A stretch of 64,000 nt of DNA from Chryseobacterium gwangjuense (GCF_021311115.1 NZ_JAJTNP010000005.1:248001-312000), one strand, 5' to 3'. Shown: positions 33,623-43,235, counted from the first letter of the stretch. The notes: generated by a model not told the origin, from the sequence alone. A program made the numbers and translations.

Positions 33623-34498
33623 TTAAATCGAAAACGGAAAGACACAACTTACAAGACTTCTGAATTCTGTAGGTTTTTTTCCTGTATGTTTTTTGATAAA
33701 ATTGGTAAAGTTGGCCTCATCCGAAAATCCTAACTGATAGGAAATTTCAGAGATCGTAAGCGTTGTATATTTTACAGATTTTTCAAACTCATTCACCAAC
33801 TTATCAATAATGATTTCCTTTGCCGATTTTCCGGCAATAAATTCGGTCATGCTCGTAAGCTTTCTTGTAGAAATGTGAAGAGCACTTGCATAATAAGAAA
33901 CTTTTTTCTCCGTTTTGAAATCCCTTTGAAGCATTACCCTAAACCTGTTAACATAAGATACGTATTCAAGTTTTTCATCCTTTTCAATCTCTTCATTATT
34001 GATTGCCAATAATGCATCAAGTATTATTGTTTCAAGAGTATTATGAGCAGCGGAAACGAAAAGTCTTTCATCTTTTTTCTGAAAATCCAACAATCGGTTT
34101 ACCAGAAAATACCTCATAATCTCTTTAGGAACGTCACCAGTATATGGAGAAATAAAAATTTCGCTCCCATAATGAAAAAACAGAGCAGAATTTAGGAACA
34201 CAGAATCTGTGGAAGATTGTTCATAAAAGATCGACGAAAAGGAAAATACATACGCTTCTTTTCCTTCACAATCCTTAAAACTTATACTTTTATGTGGACC
34301 GATAAAAACAGTACTGATTCCTTTTACATCATAGCTGTGACCTTCTACGATCATTTCCAAATCATCAAACACAAACCAAACATTAAAATACTCTAAGGTA
34401 TTAAAGTCTTTTTTGCCCTGATTTCTTTCAATAACATAGCTTAGCGGATTCATACTGAATCCTGTTTTTTTCAATCTATCTGTAATTGTATACGTCAT
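33623..34498 (-). CDS. AraC-family transcriptional regulator
   Basis: A 291-residue cytoplasmic regulator. The N-terminal half (about 1-150) is a cupin-like sensor (FNVWFVFDDLEMIVEGHSYDV and SISFKDCEGKEAYVFSF). The C-terminal domain (about 190-285) has two helix-turn-helices: VSYYASALHISTRKLTSMTEF and LTISEISYQLGFSDEANFTNFIKKHTGKKPTEF, the AraC signature. Its target is unknown; neighbours do not share an obvious regulon. Paired AACGTTAT boxes lie 120-145 bases upstream of the start. Confidence 0.9.
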   Translation of the reverse strand: MTYTITDRLKKTGFSMNPLSYVIERNQGKKDFNTLEYFNVWFVFDDLEMIVEGHSYDVKGISTVFIGPHKSISFKDCEGKEAYVFSFSSIFYEQSSTDSVFLNSALFFHYGSEIFISPYTGDVPKEIMRYFLVNRLLDFQKKDERLFVSAAHNTLETIILDALLAINNEEIEKDEKLEYVSYVNRFRVMLQRDFKTEKKVSYYASALHISTRKLTSMTEFIAGKSAKEIIIDKLVNEFEKSVKYTTLTISEISYQLGFSDEANFTNFIKKHTGKKPTEFRSLVSCVFPFSI

Positions 34499-34659
34499 TT
34501 TCCCTCTAAAACTAATCGGCGATTAAATTAGTAAAAAATACCTAAATCTCAACTTTTTTCTTTCCTACCCCTATTTTTTAAAATTAATCTAAAGATTCTT
34601 TAAATTTCCGCTAATAGATAACGTTATTCATTATAAACGTTATTTAAAATCTGTTTCAT

Positions 34660-34692
34660 AAAAAACCGCGCCCTTCGGGCGCGGTTTTTATT
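34660..34692 (-). terminator. Terminator of mdh
   Basis: CCGCGCCC and GGGCGCGG form an 8-bp G+C-rich stem with a TTC loop, followed by TTTTTT on the minus strand. Confidence 0.9.
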
Positions 34693-34708
34693 TATATAGT
34701 GTTGTAAA

Positions 34709-35635
34709 TTAAAACTTTAAATCACCATTTACTTCTCTTACAGCCTGAGCCGCTTCAGCAAACTTCAATTGCTCTTCTGCAGTAAGGGTAATGTTTACAA
34801 TTTTTTCCACACCATTTGCTCCAATAATTGCAGGAACACCTAAGCAGATATCATTTTGTCCGTATTCTCCTTCAAGCATTAGAGAACAAGGAATCATTTT
34901 CTTTTGATCACATGCAATTGCCTGAACCATTACAGAAACTGCCGCACCTGGAGCATACCAAGCAGAAGTTCCTAATAATTTTGTAAGAGTTGCTCCTCCT
35001 ACTTTAGTTTCTTCGATTACATATTTTTGTTGTTCTTCATCTAAAAATTCTGTTACAGGAACACCATTTCTAGTTGCTTTGCTCAATAGAGGAAGCATAC
35101 CTGTATCACTGTGAGCTGCAATTACCATTCCGTCTACATCAGAAATTGGACTTTCTAATGCTTCAGCCAATCTGTACTTAAATCTTGCAGAATCTAAAGC
35201 ACCTCCCATTCCGATAATTCTGTTTTTAGGAAGACCAGAAGTTTTGTGTACCAGATAAGCCATTGTATCCATTGGGTTAGAAACCACAATAATAATTACG
35301 TTTGGAGAATGTTTTACCAAGTTTTCAGTAACTTCTTTTACAATTCCTGCGTTGATTCCGATCAATTCTTCTCTCGTCATTCCAGGTTTTCTTGGAATCC
35401 CTGAAGTGATAACAGCTACATGAGAACCTGCAGTTTTACTGTAATCTCCTGTTGTTCCGGTAATTTTTGTATCAAATCCGTTCAACGATGCTGTTTGCAT
35501 CAAATCCATTGCTTTACCTTCAGCAAATCCTTCTTTAATGTCTACTAAAACTACCTCTGAACAGAAGTTTTTCATAGCGATGTATTCTGCACAGCTTGCC
35601 CCTACAGCGCCTGCTCCTACTACAGTTACTTTCAT
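34709..35635 (-). CDS. mdh: Malate dehydrogenase
   Basis: A 308-residue NAD-dependent LDH/MDH-type enzyme of the TCA cycle, converting malate and oxaloacetate. The NAD loop is VVGAGAVGASCAEYI (5-19), the substrate arginines are in SGIPRKPGMTREELIG, and the catalytic His is in AHSDTGMLP. The cofactor loop ends with DIKEG, so NAD is preferred. The MDH rather than LDH assignment rests on IPRKPGMTR. The gene is alone, with a strong terminator and a promoter overlapped by a long palindrome (35692-35733). Confidence 0.95.
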   Translation of the reverse strand: MKVTVVGAGAVGASCAEYIAMKNFCSEVVLVDIKEGFAEGKAMDLMQTASLNGFDTKITGTTGDYSKTAGSHVAVITSGIPRKPGMTREELIGINAGIVKEVTENLVKHSPNVIIIVVSNPMDTMAYLVHKTSGLPKNRIIGMGGALDSARFKYRLAEALESPISDVDGMVIAAHSDTGMLPLLSKATRNGVPVTEFLDEEQQKYVIEETKVGGATLTKLLGTSAWYAPGAAVSVMVQAIACDQKKMIPCSLMLEGEYGQNDICLGVPAIIGANGVEKIVNITLTAEEQLKFAEAAQAVREVNGDLKF

Positions 35636-35691
35636 AATGTATACTTTTTTTAAAATTTATTGTATAAAGTTTTGTCAAAAATTTTAACTCC

Positions 35692-35733
35692 CAAATTTAA
35701 TAATTCCTGAAAAATTGAGCAATTTTTCAGGAA
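35692..35733 (-). promoter_or_regulatory. mdh promoter overlapped by a 13-bp inverted repeat
   Basis: On the minus strand ATTG (35723-35720) and TAAATTTG (35699-35692) are 20 bases apart. TTCCTGAAAAATT (35704-35716) and AATTTTTCAGGAA (35721-35733) are perfect inverted arms four bases apart, covering the -33 element. No T run follows, so it is not a terminator. A regulatory site is inferred. Confidence 0.55.
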
Positions 35734-36030
35734 CTATAATTGAATTTTTAACAATTAATTGATTATCAATAAAAAACTCTGCTTATTTCCGCTGTAATCC
35801 TCTACTAATTCGTATAGTTTTTTTTCATCTTGGTAAAAATTAACAACAGTTTATCCCAACAACAGGATTATGATTTTTAACATGTATTTCATATTAAATT
35901 TTAGAAAAAAAATGTTAATTCAATAAAATTTCATTAAATTTATATCACCAAATATTGAAATCAATTAAAATTTCATTGAATATTTCTTTTAGAAACTCAA
36001 CATAATTCTGCTGACTAAAAATTTATCAAT
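35734..36030. other. AT-rich intergenic stretch without recognised gene
   Basis: Between the mdh palindrome and the Ntn-hydrolase ATG nothing codes. Two similar segments AAAATTTCATTAAAT and AAAATTTCATTGAAT lie about 40 bases apart near 35925-35985. No clear consensus promoter was found, although expression of the downstream block must begin here. Confidence 0.4.
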
Positions 36031-37080
36031 ATGAAAAAATTTCCCTTACTTTTCTTTTCTTTCATTCTTTCTATAGGATTATGGAATCCTTCCGAAGCCT
36101 GTACAAGAGTGGTTTACAAAGGTCCTGAAAACACCATCATTACTGCCCGATCTATGGATTGGCGTGATGAGATTCCTGCCAATTTATGGATTCTCCCTAA
36201 AGGAATCGACAGAACAGGAGAAGTCGGATCTCTTTCTGAAAAATGGACCTCAAAATATGGAAGTGTAGTCAGTACTTCATGGGATATTGCCTCTTCCGAT
36301 GGTATGAACGAAAAAGGTCTGGTTGCCAATCTTCTCTGGCTCGGAGAATCACAATATCCGAAATTCGATCCTAAAGGCAGAAAAAAAGGAATTGCCATTT
36401 CATTATGGGCACAATACTTCTTAGATAATTTCGCCACAGTGAAAGAAGCAGTAGAACAGGCAAAAAAAGAAAAATTCGTTATCGTAAGCGATTATATTCC
36501 GGGAACTGAAAGATTTACAACAGTTCATCTTTCCCTTTCCGATGCTTCCGGAGATAATGCTGTTTTTGAATACATCAATGGAAAACTCATTATTCACCAC
36601 TCTCCTGAGTATAACGTAATGACCAATTCTCCGGTTTTTGACGAACAACTCGCTTTAAACAACTACTGGAAAGGAATTCCGGGAACGGTAATGCTTCCGG
36701 GAACCAACCGCGCTGCAGATCGTTTTGTGAGAGCATCATATTATATCAATGCCATTCCTAAAACTTCGGATCCGAGAACGGCTGTTGCAAGTGTTTTCAG
36801 TGTCATCAGAAACTGTTCGGTACCTTATGGAATCTCTTCAGAAACAGAACCTAATATTTCTTCCACAAGATGGCGCTCCGTTTCCGACCAGAAAAATCTG
36901 GTGTATTATTTCGAAACTGTTTTTACACCCAATACATTTTGGGTAGACCTTAAAGAATTTGATTTAAGTGCAAAAGGAAAAATAATGAAACTTGATTTAA
37001 GTAATTTTCAAACCTACAACGGAAAAGCAAATTCAAATTTTAAAGAATCTACTCCCTTCAAATTTTTAGGATTAAACTAA
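36031..37080 (+). CDS. Exported linear-amide C-N hydrolase (choloylglycine hydrolase/penicillin V acylase family)
   Basis: A 349-residue N-terminal-nucleophile hydrolase. The signal peptide (1-23) ends WNPSEA, so cleavage leaves C24 (CTRVVY) as the amino-terminal nucleophile. Other family residues are ARSMDWRDEIP (Arg and Asp near the active site), GMNEKGLVANLLW, and VMTNSPVFDEQL with the Asn. Members hydrolyse bile-salt amides, penicillin V or N-acyl homoserine lactones; the substrate here cannot be told. It is the first gene of a block followed by a porin, an anion transporter and succinate dehydrogenase subunits. The 29-base gap to the porin gene suggests cotranscription. Confidence 0.85.
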   Translation: MKKFPLLFFSFILSIGLWNPSEACTRVVYKGPENTIITARSMDWRDEIPANLWILPKGIDRTGEVGSLSEKWTSKYGSVVSTSWDIASSDGMNEKGLVANLLWLGESQYPKFDPKGRKKGIAISLWAQYFLDNFATVKEAVEQAKKEKFVIVSDYIPGTERFTTVHLSLSDASGDNAVFEYINGKLIIHHSPEYNVMTNSPVFDEQLALNNYWKGIPGTVMLPGTNRAADRFVRASYYINAIPKTSDPRTAVASVFSVIRNCSVPYGISSETEPNISSTRWRSVSDQKNLVYYFETVFTPNTFWVDLKEFDLSAKGKIMKLDLSNFQTYNGKANSNFKESTPFKFLGLN

Positions 37081-37109
37081 TAACAATATTTCTATCAAAC
37101 ACAAACAAT

Positions 37110-38264
37110 ATGGCTTTTTTCTCAATTAAAAAGAGTCTGTTGCTTTGCTTTATGCTAGTTTGTTCTACAGCAATCGCACAGATCCCGGATTCCATACAAA
37201 CCGAATCAAAGGAAGACAATGTAAAATATCCCGTTCTGCAGATCAAAGGTCTTTTTCAGGCCCGCTATCTTGTCGGAATGTCGAAAGATGTTGATGTAAA
37301 TGGACTTCATCACACCGATGAAACCGGAGTCAGCAATAATTTCATGGTAAAATACATGAGGGTTCAGGTTCGTGCACAGATAAGCAAACGTACTGAAGTG
37401 GTTGCACTGGCTAATTTGGCAGATTTTAAAAATGATCCGAAAGGCAGAGTTCTTGAAAATGCTTATTTAAAATATACTTTCAATCCGAAATTAGCCCTTA
37501 CTGTGGGGCAATTCAGACCTTGGTTCGGGATTGAAGAAACCTACCCTATTGATATTATTAAATCGTTGGACTGGTCAAACCAATATACAGAATTCGGAAA
37601 ATTAGGCTGGACAAGTTTCCAGATCGGACTTTCTGCAACAGGACAATTAAAGTTGGGTGAAATTCCCTTTCAATATGCTTTTTCTCTTGTAAACGGGAAT
37701 GGTAAAAATCAGGTGAACGATAATGACGACGGGAAACAGTATTCAACCAGACTGGTGTTTGGTCTGGATAAAAAACACAATTTAAATCTGGGCTTAAATG
37801 GCGGTGTCGGAGAAGTTTTCAGCAAAAAAATATATGCGGTCGGTATAGATCTAAGCTCACTTATTCAATTTGATCCGAAATGGAGTCTGGATATGCAACT
37901 CGAAGCAAAACAAGCAACCAACCATCCGCTGTATTTTGCCGTTGCTCCGGAACTCAGACCTGAAAATCCTGATCAATACTTAATTCGTGGTGCCTATTTC
38001 CTCCCAAATGTAAGATATGAAATCAATCACAGAAATCTGAGCGCTTTCGAATTATCTTGCCGTTACGAATACCTGGATACTAATTTCAGATTAAATTCAA
38101 ATCCCAGACAAACCATTACGCCAATGTTCGGTTTAGAGTTTTTGAAAAATTATGGTGCAAGAATCCAACTCGGAATGCAGTTCGACCGTTACAAATATCA
38201 GAGAGAGAATACCACACAATACAACAATAATCTATTCATTGTTCAGGTACAAAGTAGATTTTAA
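37110..38264 (+). CDS. Phosphate-selective porin O/P-type outer-membrane protein
   Basis: A 384-residue outer-membrane barrel. A signal peptide (1-25, ending AIAQ) precedes alternating amphipathic strands, such as QIKGLFQARYLVGM, FMVKYMRVQVRAQISKRTEVV, AYLKYTFNPKLALTVGQFRPWFG, and the C-terminal strand NNLFIVQVQSRF ending in Phe. These match the OprO/P-type family, which in Bacteroidota carries various anions. Position between an exported amidase and a DASS transporter suggests it admits a carboxylate or phosphate-like anion. Confidence 0.82.
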   Translation: MAFFSIKKSLLLCFMLVCSTAIAQIPDSIQTESKEDNVKYPVLQIKGLFQARYLVGMSKDVDVNGLHHTDETGVSNNFMVKYMRVQVRAQISKRTEVVALANLADFKNDPKGRVLENAYLKYTFNPKLALTVGQFRPWFGIEETYPIDIIKSLDWSNQYTEFGKLGWTSFQIGLSATGQLKLGEIPFQYAFSLVNGNGKNQVNDNDDGKQYSTRLVFGLDKKHNLNLGLNGGVGEVFSKKIYAVGIDLSSLIQFDPKWSLDMQLEAKQATNHPLYFAVAPELRPENPDQYLIRGAYFLPNVRYEINHRNLSAFELSCRYEYLDTNFRLNSNPRQTITPMFGLEFLKNYGARIQLGMQFDRYKYQRENTTQYNNNLFIVQVQSRF

Positions 38265-38283
38265 TCTTTAAAAACTAACTATT

Positions 38284-39714
38284 ATGAAAGAAATTAATAT
38301 CAAAGCTGTCGCAATCACATTTGCCATTGCTCTTATCATATGGTTTATTCCGGCTCCGAAAGGCGTTACAGAAAACGCTTGGCATTTATTTGCCATTTTT
38401 GCAGCCACTATTTTAGGAATTATTTTAAAGGCTGCTCCAATGGGAACCATGTGTATGATGGCCATCGGTTTTACAGCACTTACACAAGTTGTCGCTCCTG
38501 GAGATGCCGGAAAATCTATTACAAAAGCACTTTCAGGATTTGGAGATAAGGTTATCTGGTTGATTGGTATTTCGTTTTTTATTGCTCGTGGATTTATTAA
38601 AACTGGATTAGGAAATCGTATTGCATTTTTATTTATCCGGGTTTTTGGAAAAAGCTCTTTAGGATTGGCTTACGGATTAGGATTGGCAGATATGTGCTTA
38701 GCTCCTGCTATTCCGAGCAACACAGCAAGAGGAGGTGGAATTATTTATCCCATTATGAAATCAATGGCAATAAGCTTTGATTCTGTTCCTGAAAAACCTG
38801 AAACCCATAGAAAATTAGGTTCATTTTTAACATTAAACAGTTATTATATGAACCTCATCGCATCTTCCATGTTTTTAACAGGGACTGCGAGTAACCCGAT
38901 GTGTCAGAAATTTGCAGCCAATTTAGGAATTAATATTACCTGGATGTCTTGGGCAGCCGCAGGTTTTGTTCCGGGCTTAGTAGCTTTCTTCGTAGTACCT
39001 TTAGTTTTGTATAAATTATATCCGCCTGAATTAAAGAAAACCGGCGATGCTCCTAAAATGGCAGCTCAAAAGTTGAAAGAAATGGGTCCTATTTCTAAAA
39101 ACGAATGGTTAATGTTATTGGCATTCTTCATTTTACTGGCACTTTGGATTTTCGGTGGTGCTTTATCCATTGATGCGACTACAACAGCTTTCATTGGTTT
39201 AACATTACTTCTTTTAACTTCAGTCTTAACTTGGGAAGATGTAAAATCCGAAAAAGGAGCTTGGGACACCATTGTCTGGTTTGCCGTTCTGGTGATGATG
39301 GCAAGTTCATTGAATGAACTGGGATTCATTGGCTGGTTCAGTGATCTGATTAAACAAAAAATCGGTGGTATGACCTGGACGGTTGCCTTCCCTGTAATTG
39401 TTCTGGTGTATTTCTTCAGTCATTATATTTTTGCAAGTGCAACAGCTCATGTTGCAGCCATGTACGCCGCTTTATTAGGAGTTGGTGTTGCCGTAGGAAT
39501 TCCTCCGATGTTATTAGCGATGATGCTTGGATTCATGGGTTCAATTTACGGTGTTTTGACCCATTACGGCCACGGTCCGGCTCCGGTTTTCTTTGGAAGC
39601 GGATATGTTGACCTGAAAGCATGGTGGCTTCGAGGTCTTGAAATAGGAATTGTACTGTTGATTATCTACATGGGAGTCGGTGGACTTTGGATGAAAATTT
39701 TAGGATATTATTAA
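38284..39714 (+). CDS. DASS-family anion:sodium symporter or dicarboxylate translocator (SLC13/CitT type)
   Basis: A 476-residue inner-membrane protein with about 12 transmembrane segments. The family signature appears as GFGDKVIWLIGISFFIARGF and the AIPSNTARGGGIIYPIM (SNT motif) in the first half. In the second are WFAVLVMMASSLNELGF, and SATAHVAAMYAALLGVG, the SAT-type second motif. Closest in style to 2-oxoglutarate/malate translocators and CitT antiporters. It lies 19 bases after the porin gene and before an SDH set, which points to C4-dicarboxylates (malate, fumarate or succinate) as substrate; this is inferred. Confidence 0.88.
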   Translation: MKEINIKAVAITFAIALIIWFIPAPKGVTENAWHLFAIFAATILGIILKAAPMGTMCMMAIGFTALTQVVAPGDAGKSITKALSGFGDKVIWLIGISFFIARGFIKTGLGNRIAFLFIRVFGKSSLGLAYGLGLADMCLAPAIPSNTARGGGIIYPIMKSMAISFDSVPEKPETHRKLGSFLTLNSYYMNLIASSMFLTGTASNPMCQKFAANLGINITWMSWAAAGFVPGLVAFFVVPLVLYKLYPPELKKTGDAPKMAAQKLKEMGPISKNEWLMLLAFFILLALWIFGGALSIDATTTAFIGLTLLLLTSVLTWEDVKSEKGAWDTIVWFAVLVMMASSLNELGFIGWFSDLIKQKIGGMTWTVAFPVIVLVYFFSHYIFASATAHVAAMYAALLGVGVAVGIPPMLLAMMLGFMGSIYGVLTHYGHGPAPVFFGSGYVDLKAWWLRGLEIGIVLLIIYMGVGGLWMKILGYY

Positions 39715-39717
39715 AAG

Positions 39718-39796
39718 TGGGAAGATGGAAGCTCAAAGCTGGAAGTTTTTAATATTACGTCTCAGAAACTTCCAACATCCATCTTCCATCTTCAAA
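39718..39796. repeat. Dispersed palindromic repeat between transporter and sdhC
   Basis: GAAGATGGAAGCT...GCTGGAAGTTT is answered by AAACTTCCAACATCC then ATCTTCCATCTTC, an imperfect hairpin about 75 bases long with a central AATATTACGTCTC loop. It is the best copy of the family also seen at 22214-22283 and 8284-8336. It may reduce transcription from the transporter into sdhC. Confidence 0.7.
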
Positions 39797-39819
39797 CTAT
39801 TAATCAAAAATAAAAAAAT

Positions 39820-40476
39820 ATGCTGTCTACATTATCAAGAAAAATGCTGATGTGTCTTACAGGACTTTTCCTGAGCTTCTTTCTGTTGATTCATTTCTTG
39901 GGAAATCTTCAGCTTTTTTTACCTCAGGAACAGGCACATCTTCAATTTAACGCCTATTCTCATTTTCTGTCAGGAAATATTGTCATTAAAATTGTTTCCT
40001 ATGTTTTGTATGCAAGTATTATCCTTCATGCATTGAATGGATTAATCATTACAATAAACAATAAAAAATCAGGCGGAAATTATCAATCAGACCAACGTGG
40101 AAGTGCCAGCAAATGGTACTCCAGAAATATGGGAATTTTAGGAACACTGATTTTAATTTTTCTTGTCATTCACTTTCAGAATTTCTGGTATATCTACAAA
40201 TTCGGGAATCCTCCATTGGATGAAAATGGAAATAAAGACTTGTACATTTTGGTCGTAACCGTCTTTAAAGAATGGTGGTATGTCTTAATTTACGTCATCT
40301 CCATGATTGCTTTGTGCTACCATTTAATTCACGGAATTCACAGTGCCGTCAGAACTTTAGGACTCTCCCACCCGAAATTTGTGAAATCGTTTAAAACTGT
40401 TGGAATCGCTTATTCAGTCATCATCAGTATTGGATTTGCTTTAATGCCGATTTATGTATTCTTCACTTACCGTTAA
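39820..40476 (+). CDS. sdhC: Succinate dehydrogenase/fumarate reductase cytochrome b subunit
   Basis: A 218-residue five-helix membrane anchor of the B-type complex (one subunit, two haem b). The start MLSTLSRKMLMCLTGLFLSFFLLIHFLGN contains the first haem-ligand His region; others are in SIILHALNGL, LVIHFQNFWYIYKFG, and YHLIHGIHSAVRTLG. Five hydrophobic stretches are visible. The next two genes (11 and 14 bases apart) supply the flavoprotein and iron-sulfur subunits, so the three form one operon. Direction of catalysis (succinate oxidation or fumarate reduction) cannot be read from sequence. Confidence 0.92.
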   Translation: MLSTLSRKMLMCLTGLFLSFFLLIHFLGNLQLFLPQEQAHLQFNAYSHFLSGNIVIKIVSYVLYASIILHALNGLIITINNKKSGGNYQSDQRGSASKWYSRNMGILGTLILIFLVIHFQNFWYIYKFGNPPLDENGNKDLYILVVTVFKEWWYVLIYVISMIALCYHLIHGIHSAVRTLGLSHPKFVKSFKTVGIAYSVIISIGFALMPIYVFFTYR

Positions 40477-40487
40477 ATTGAAAAGTC

Positions 40488-42404
40488 ATGATTTTAAATT
40501 CAAAAATACCGGAAGGGCCCTTAGATAAAAAATGGGAAAATTATAAAAAAACTGCCAAGCTCGTTAATCCGGCCAATCGAAAAAAACTAGACGTAATCGT
40601 TGTTGGAACGGGATTAGCAGGAAGTTCTATTGCCGCATCTTTGGGCGAAATGGGTTATAATGTGAAATCCTTCTGTTTTCAGGACAGCCCCAGAAGAGCA
40701 CATTCCGTAGCAGCTCAAGGCGGAGTAAATGCGGCCAAAAATTATAAAAATGATGGCGACAGTGTTTACCGAATGTTTGTAGATACGTTGAAAGGTGGAG
40801 ATTTCAGAGCGCGTGAAGCCAATGTTTATCGAATGGCAGAATGTTCTTTGAACCTCATCGATCAAGCCGTTGCACAAGGTGTTCCTTTTGGCAGAGAATA
40901 TGGAGGCTATCTCAATAACCGTTCTTTTGGCGGTGTTCAGGTGAGCCGTACTTTTTATGCGAGAGGACAAACCGGACAACAATTACTTCTGGGAGCTTAT
41001 CAGGCTTTGATGCGACAGGTTGGAAAGAAAAGCGTTCAGTTATTTTCAAGACATGAAATGCTGGATCTGGTTGTCATAGAAGGAAAAGCAAGAGGAATTA
41101 TCGTTAGAAATTTGGACACCGGAGAAATTGAAAGACATTCTGCTCACGCTGTTGTTTTAGCAACGGGAGGCTACGGAAAAATCTATTATTTATCGACTCT
41201 AGCAATGGGTTGCAATGGTTCGGCGATTTGGAGAGCACATAAAAAAGGAGCATTGATGGCTTCCCCAAGCTGGATTCAGGTGCACCCGACGTCACTTCCA
41301 CAATCCGGAGATTATCAGTCAAAATTAACGTTGATGTCGGAATCTTTGAGAAATGACGGCAGAATTTGGGTTCCATTAAAAGAAAATGAGTCCAGAAAGC
41401 CTAATGATATCCCCGAAGATGAAAGAGATTATTATTTGGAAAGACGATATCCCGCTTTTGGAAATTTAGCTCCGAGAGACATTTCTTCAAGAGCTGCAAA
41501 AGAAAGAATAGATGCCGGTTTTGGAATTGGACCGTTGAAAAATGCAGTATATCTTGATTTTTCCAAAGCTATTCAAGAACAAGGAAAAGAAAAAATTCAG
41601 GAGAAATATGGAAATTTATTTGACATGTATCTTAAAATCACAGGATATGATGCGTATAAAGAGCCAATGATGATTTCCCCTTCTGCACACTTTTCGATGG
41701 GCGGACTTTGGGTAGATTATGAATTAATGACCACAATTCCCGGATTATTCGCTTTGGGAGAAGCTAATTTTGCCGATCACGGCGCCAATCGACTGGGAGC
41801 AAATTCTTTACTCCAAGCTTCTGTTGATGGATATTTTATTGCACCCTACACGATTGCCAATTATTTATCCCAAGAAATTCACACTGGAAAAATTTCGACA
41901 GAAAACCCTGAATTTGAAAAAGCAGAAAGTCACGTACAACAACAAATTGAAAGTTTTATCAGTATTAATGGAACAAAAACAGTTGATTATTTCCATAAAA
42001 CCTTAGGGAAACTGCTGTATGATTATTGTGGTTTAGCCCGAAATGAAGAAGGTTTGAAGTACGCCATTAAAGAAATCAGGAAACTGAAACAGGAATTTTA
42101 TAAAGACGTTAAAGTTTCAGGACAAGGCAATACCATGAATACCGAACTTGAAAAAGCTGGTAGAGTTGCCGATTATTTTGAAATCGGTGAGCTGATGTGT
42201 TATGATGCTTTAACCAGAAATGAATCTTGCGGAGCGCATTTCCGGGAAGAATTTCAAACTCCAGACGGAGAAGCACTAAGAAATGATACTGAATTTCAGT
42301 TCATTTCCGCATGGAACTGGACAGGTGAAAATAAAGAACCTGAACTTATCAAAGAGCCTTTGATTTTTGAAGAAATACAGCCAACTGTGAGAAGTTACAA
42401 ATAA
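40488..42404 (+). CDS. sdhA: Succinate dehydrogenase/fumarate reductase flavoprotein subunit
   Basis: A 638-residue catalytic subunit carrying covalent FAD. The ADP-binding motif is [20 protein letters not shown] (G40, G42, G45) and the covalent FAD His is in [17 protein letters not shown] (H72). The dicarboxylate-binding region is [12 protein letters not shown] with the His and Thr, followed by the [23 protein letters not shown] run ([15 protein letters not shown]), and later [12 protein letters not shown] and [20 protein letters not shown]. The length fits Bacteroidota type-B enzymes. Located 11 bases after sdhC. Whether the genome has another copy is not known from this window. Confidence 0.94.
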   Translation: MILNSKIPEGPLDKKWENYKKTAKLVNPANRKKLDVIVVGTGLAGSSIAASLGEMGYNVKSFCFQDSPRRAHSVAAQGGVNAAKNYKNDGDSVYRMFVDTLKGGDFRAREANVYRMAECSLNLIDQAVAQGVPFGREYGGYLNNRSFGGVQVSRTFYARGQTGQQLLLGAYQALMRQVGKKSVQLFSRHEMLDLVVIEGKARGIIVRNLDTGEIERHSAHAVVLATGGYGKIYYLSTLAMGCNGSAIWRAHKKGALMASPSWIQVHPTSLPQSGDYQSKLTLMSESLRNDGRIWVPLKENESRKPNDIPEDERDYYLERRYPAFGNLAPRDISSRAAKERIDAGFGIGPLKNAVYLDFSKAIQEQGKEKIQEKYGNLFDMYLKITGYDAYKEPMMISPSAHFSMGGLWVDYELMTTIPGLFALGEANFADHGANRLGANSLLQASVDGYFIAPYTIANYLSQEIHTGKISTENPEFEKAESHVQQQIESFISINGTKTVDYFHKTLGKLLYDYCGLARNEEGLKYAIKEIRKLKQEFYKDVKVSGQGNTMNTELEKAGRVADYFEIGELMCYDALTRNESCGAHFREEFQTPDGEALRNDTEFQFISAWNWTGENKEPELIKEPLIFEEIQPTVRSYK

Positions 42405-42418
42405 GAAACACAAAAATT

Positions 42419-43168
42419 ATGGATTTACACCTTAAAATATGGAGACAGAAAGATCATCAAAGTGAAGGAAAACTGGTGAATTATGATTTGACCGCTTTAA
42501 ATCCTCATATGTCTTTCCTTGAAATGCTGGATACCTTAAACGAAAAATTGATTGTTGAAGGAGATGAACCCATAGAATTTGACCACGATTGTCGTGAAGG
42601 AATTTGCGGGCAATGCGGAGTGATGATTAACGGATTGGCTCACGGACCTTTAGAACACACCACAACCTGTCAGCTTCATCTGCGTTCTTTCAAGGATGGA
42701 GAAACCATTGTCATTGAACCTTTCAGAGCGTTGGCTTTTCCTGTGAAAAAAGATTTAAAAGTTGACCGTTCTGCTTTTGACAGAATTATTTCTTCGGGTG
42801 GTTTTGTTTCTGTAAATACAGGGCAAGCTCCTGATGCGACAGCTATTGCCGTTACTCATCAAACTGCTGAAGAAGCTTTTGATTCAGCAGCGTGTATTGG
42901 TTGTGGAGCGTGTGTTGCAACCTGTAAAAACGGAAGTGCAGCTTTATTTACCTCAGCAAAAATTTCTCATATGGTTTTGCTTCCACAAGGAAAAGAAGAA
43001 CGAAGCGAAAGGGTTCTCAATATGGTCAACCAAATGGATTCTGAACATTTTGGCCATTGCTCCAATACTGAAGCCTGTGAAGTTGAATGCCCACAAGAAA
43101 TTTCTGTGTTGAATATCGCAAGAATGAATTATGAATATAGCAGATCTTTGTTTTTCAGGAAGAAATAA
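42419..43168 (+). CDS. sdhB: Succinate dehydrogenase/fumarate reductase iron-sulfur subunit
   Basis: A 249-residue electron-transfer subunit. The [2Fe-2S] site is DCREGICGQCG with C58, C63, C66 and C84 (TTTCQLH). The C-terminal ferredoxin domain has CIGCGACVATCKN (about 161-173) and CSNTEACEVECP, giving the [4Fe-4S] and [3Fe-4S] clusters. It is placed 14 bases after sdhA and ends a three-gene operon. It is convergent with the SprB-repeat gene. Confidence 0.94.
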   Translation: MDLHLKIWRQKDHQSEGKLVNYDLTALNPHMSFLEMLDTLNEKLIVEGDEPIEFDHDCREGICGQCGVMINGLAHGPLEHTTTCQLHLRSFKDGETIVIEPFRALAFPVKKDLKVDRSAFDRIISSGGFVSVNTGQAPDATAIAVTHQTAEEAFDSAACIGCGACVATCKNGSAALFTSAKISHMVLLPQGKEERSERVLNMVNQMDSEHFGHCSNTEACEVECPQEISVLNIARMNYEYSRSLFFRKK

Positions 43169-43171
43169 TCT

Positions 43172-43204
43172 CAATAAAAAACCCTCTGTATTTCCAGAGG
43201 GTTC
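43172..43204 (-). terminator. Terminator after the SprB-repeat gene, between convergent genes
   Basis: AACCCTCTG and CAGAGGGTT pair around TATTTC (43179-43203). On the minus strand it is followed by TTTTTTATT; the plus-strand side has few T residues. Confidence 0.7.
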
Positions 43205-43235
43205 CATAAAAAACTGAATTGTAGAACAATAAGAA

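Noticed and set aside
34620..34643. Paired AACGTTAT boxes 16 bases apart near the AraC-type gene
   Set aside because: AT-rich palindromes of six to eight bases are common here; without conservation data they are too weak to call a site.
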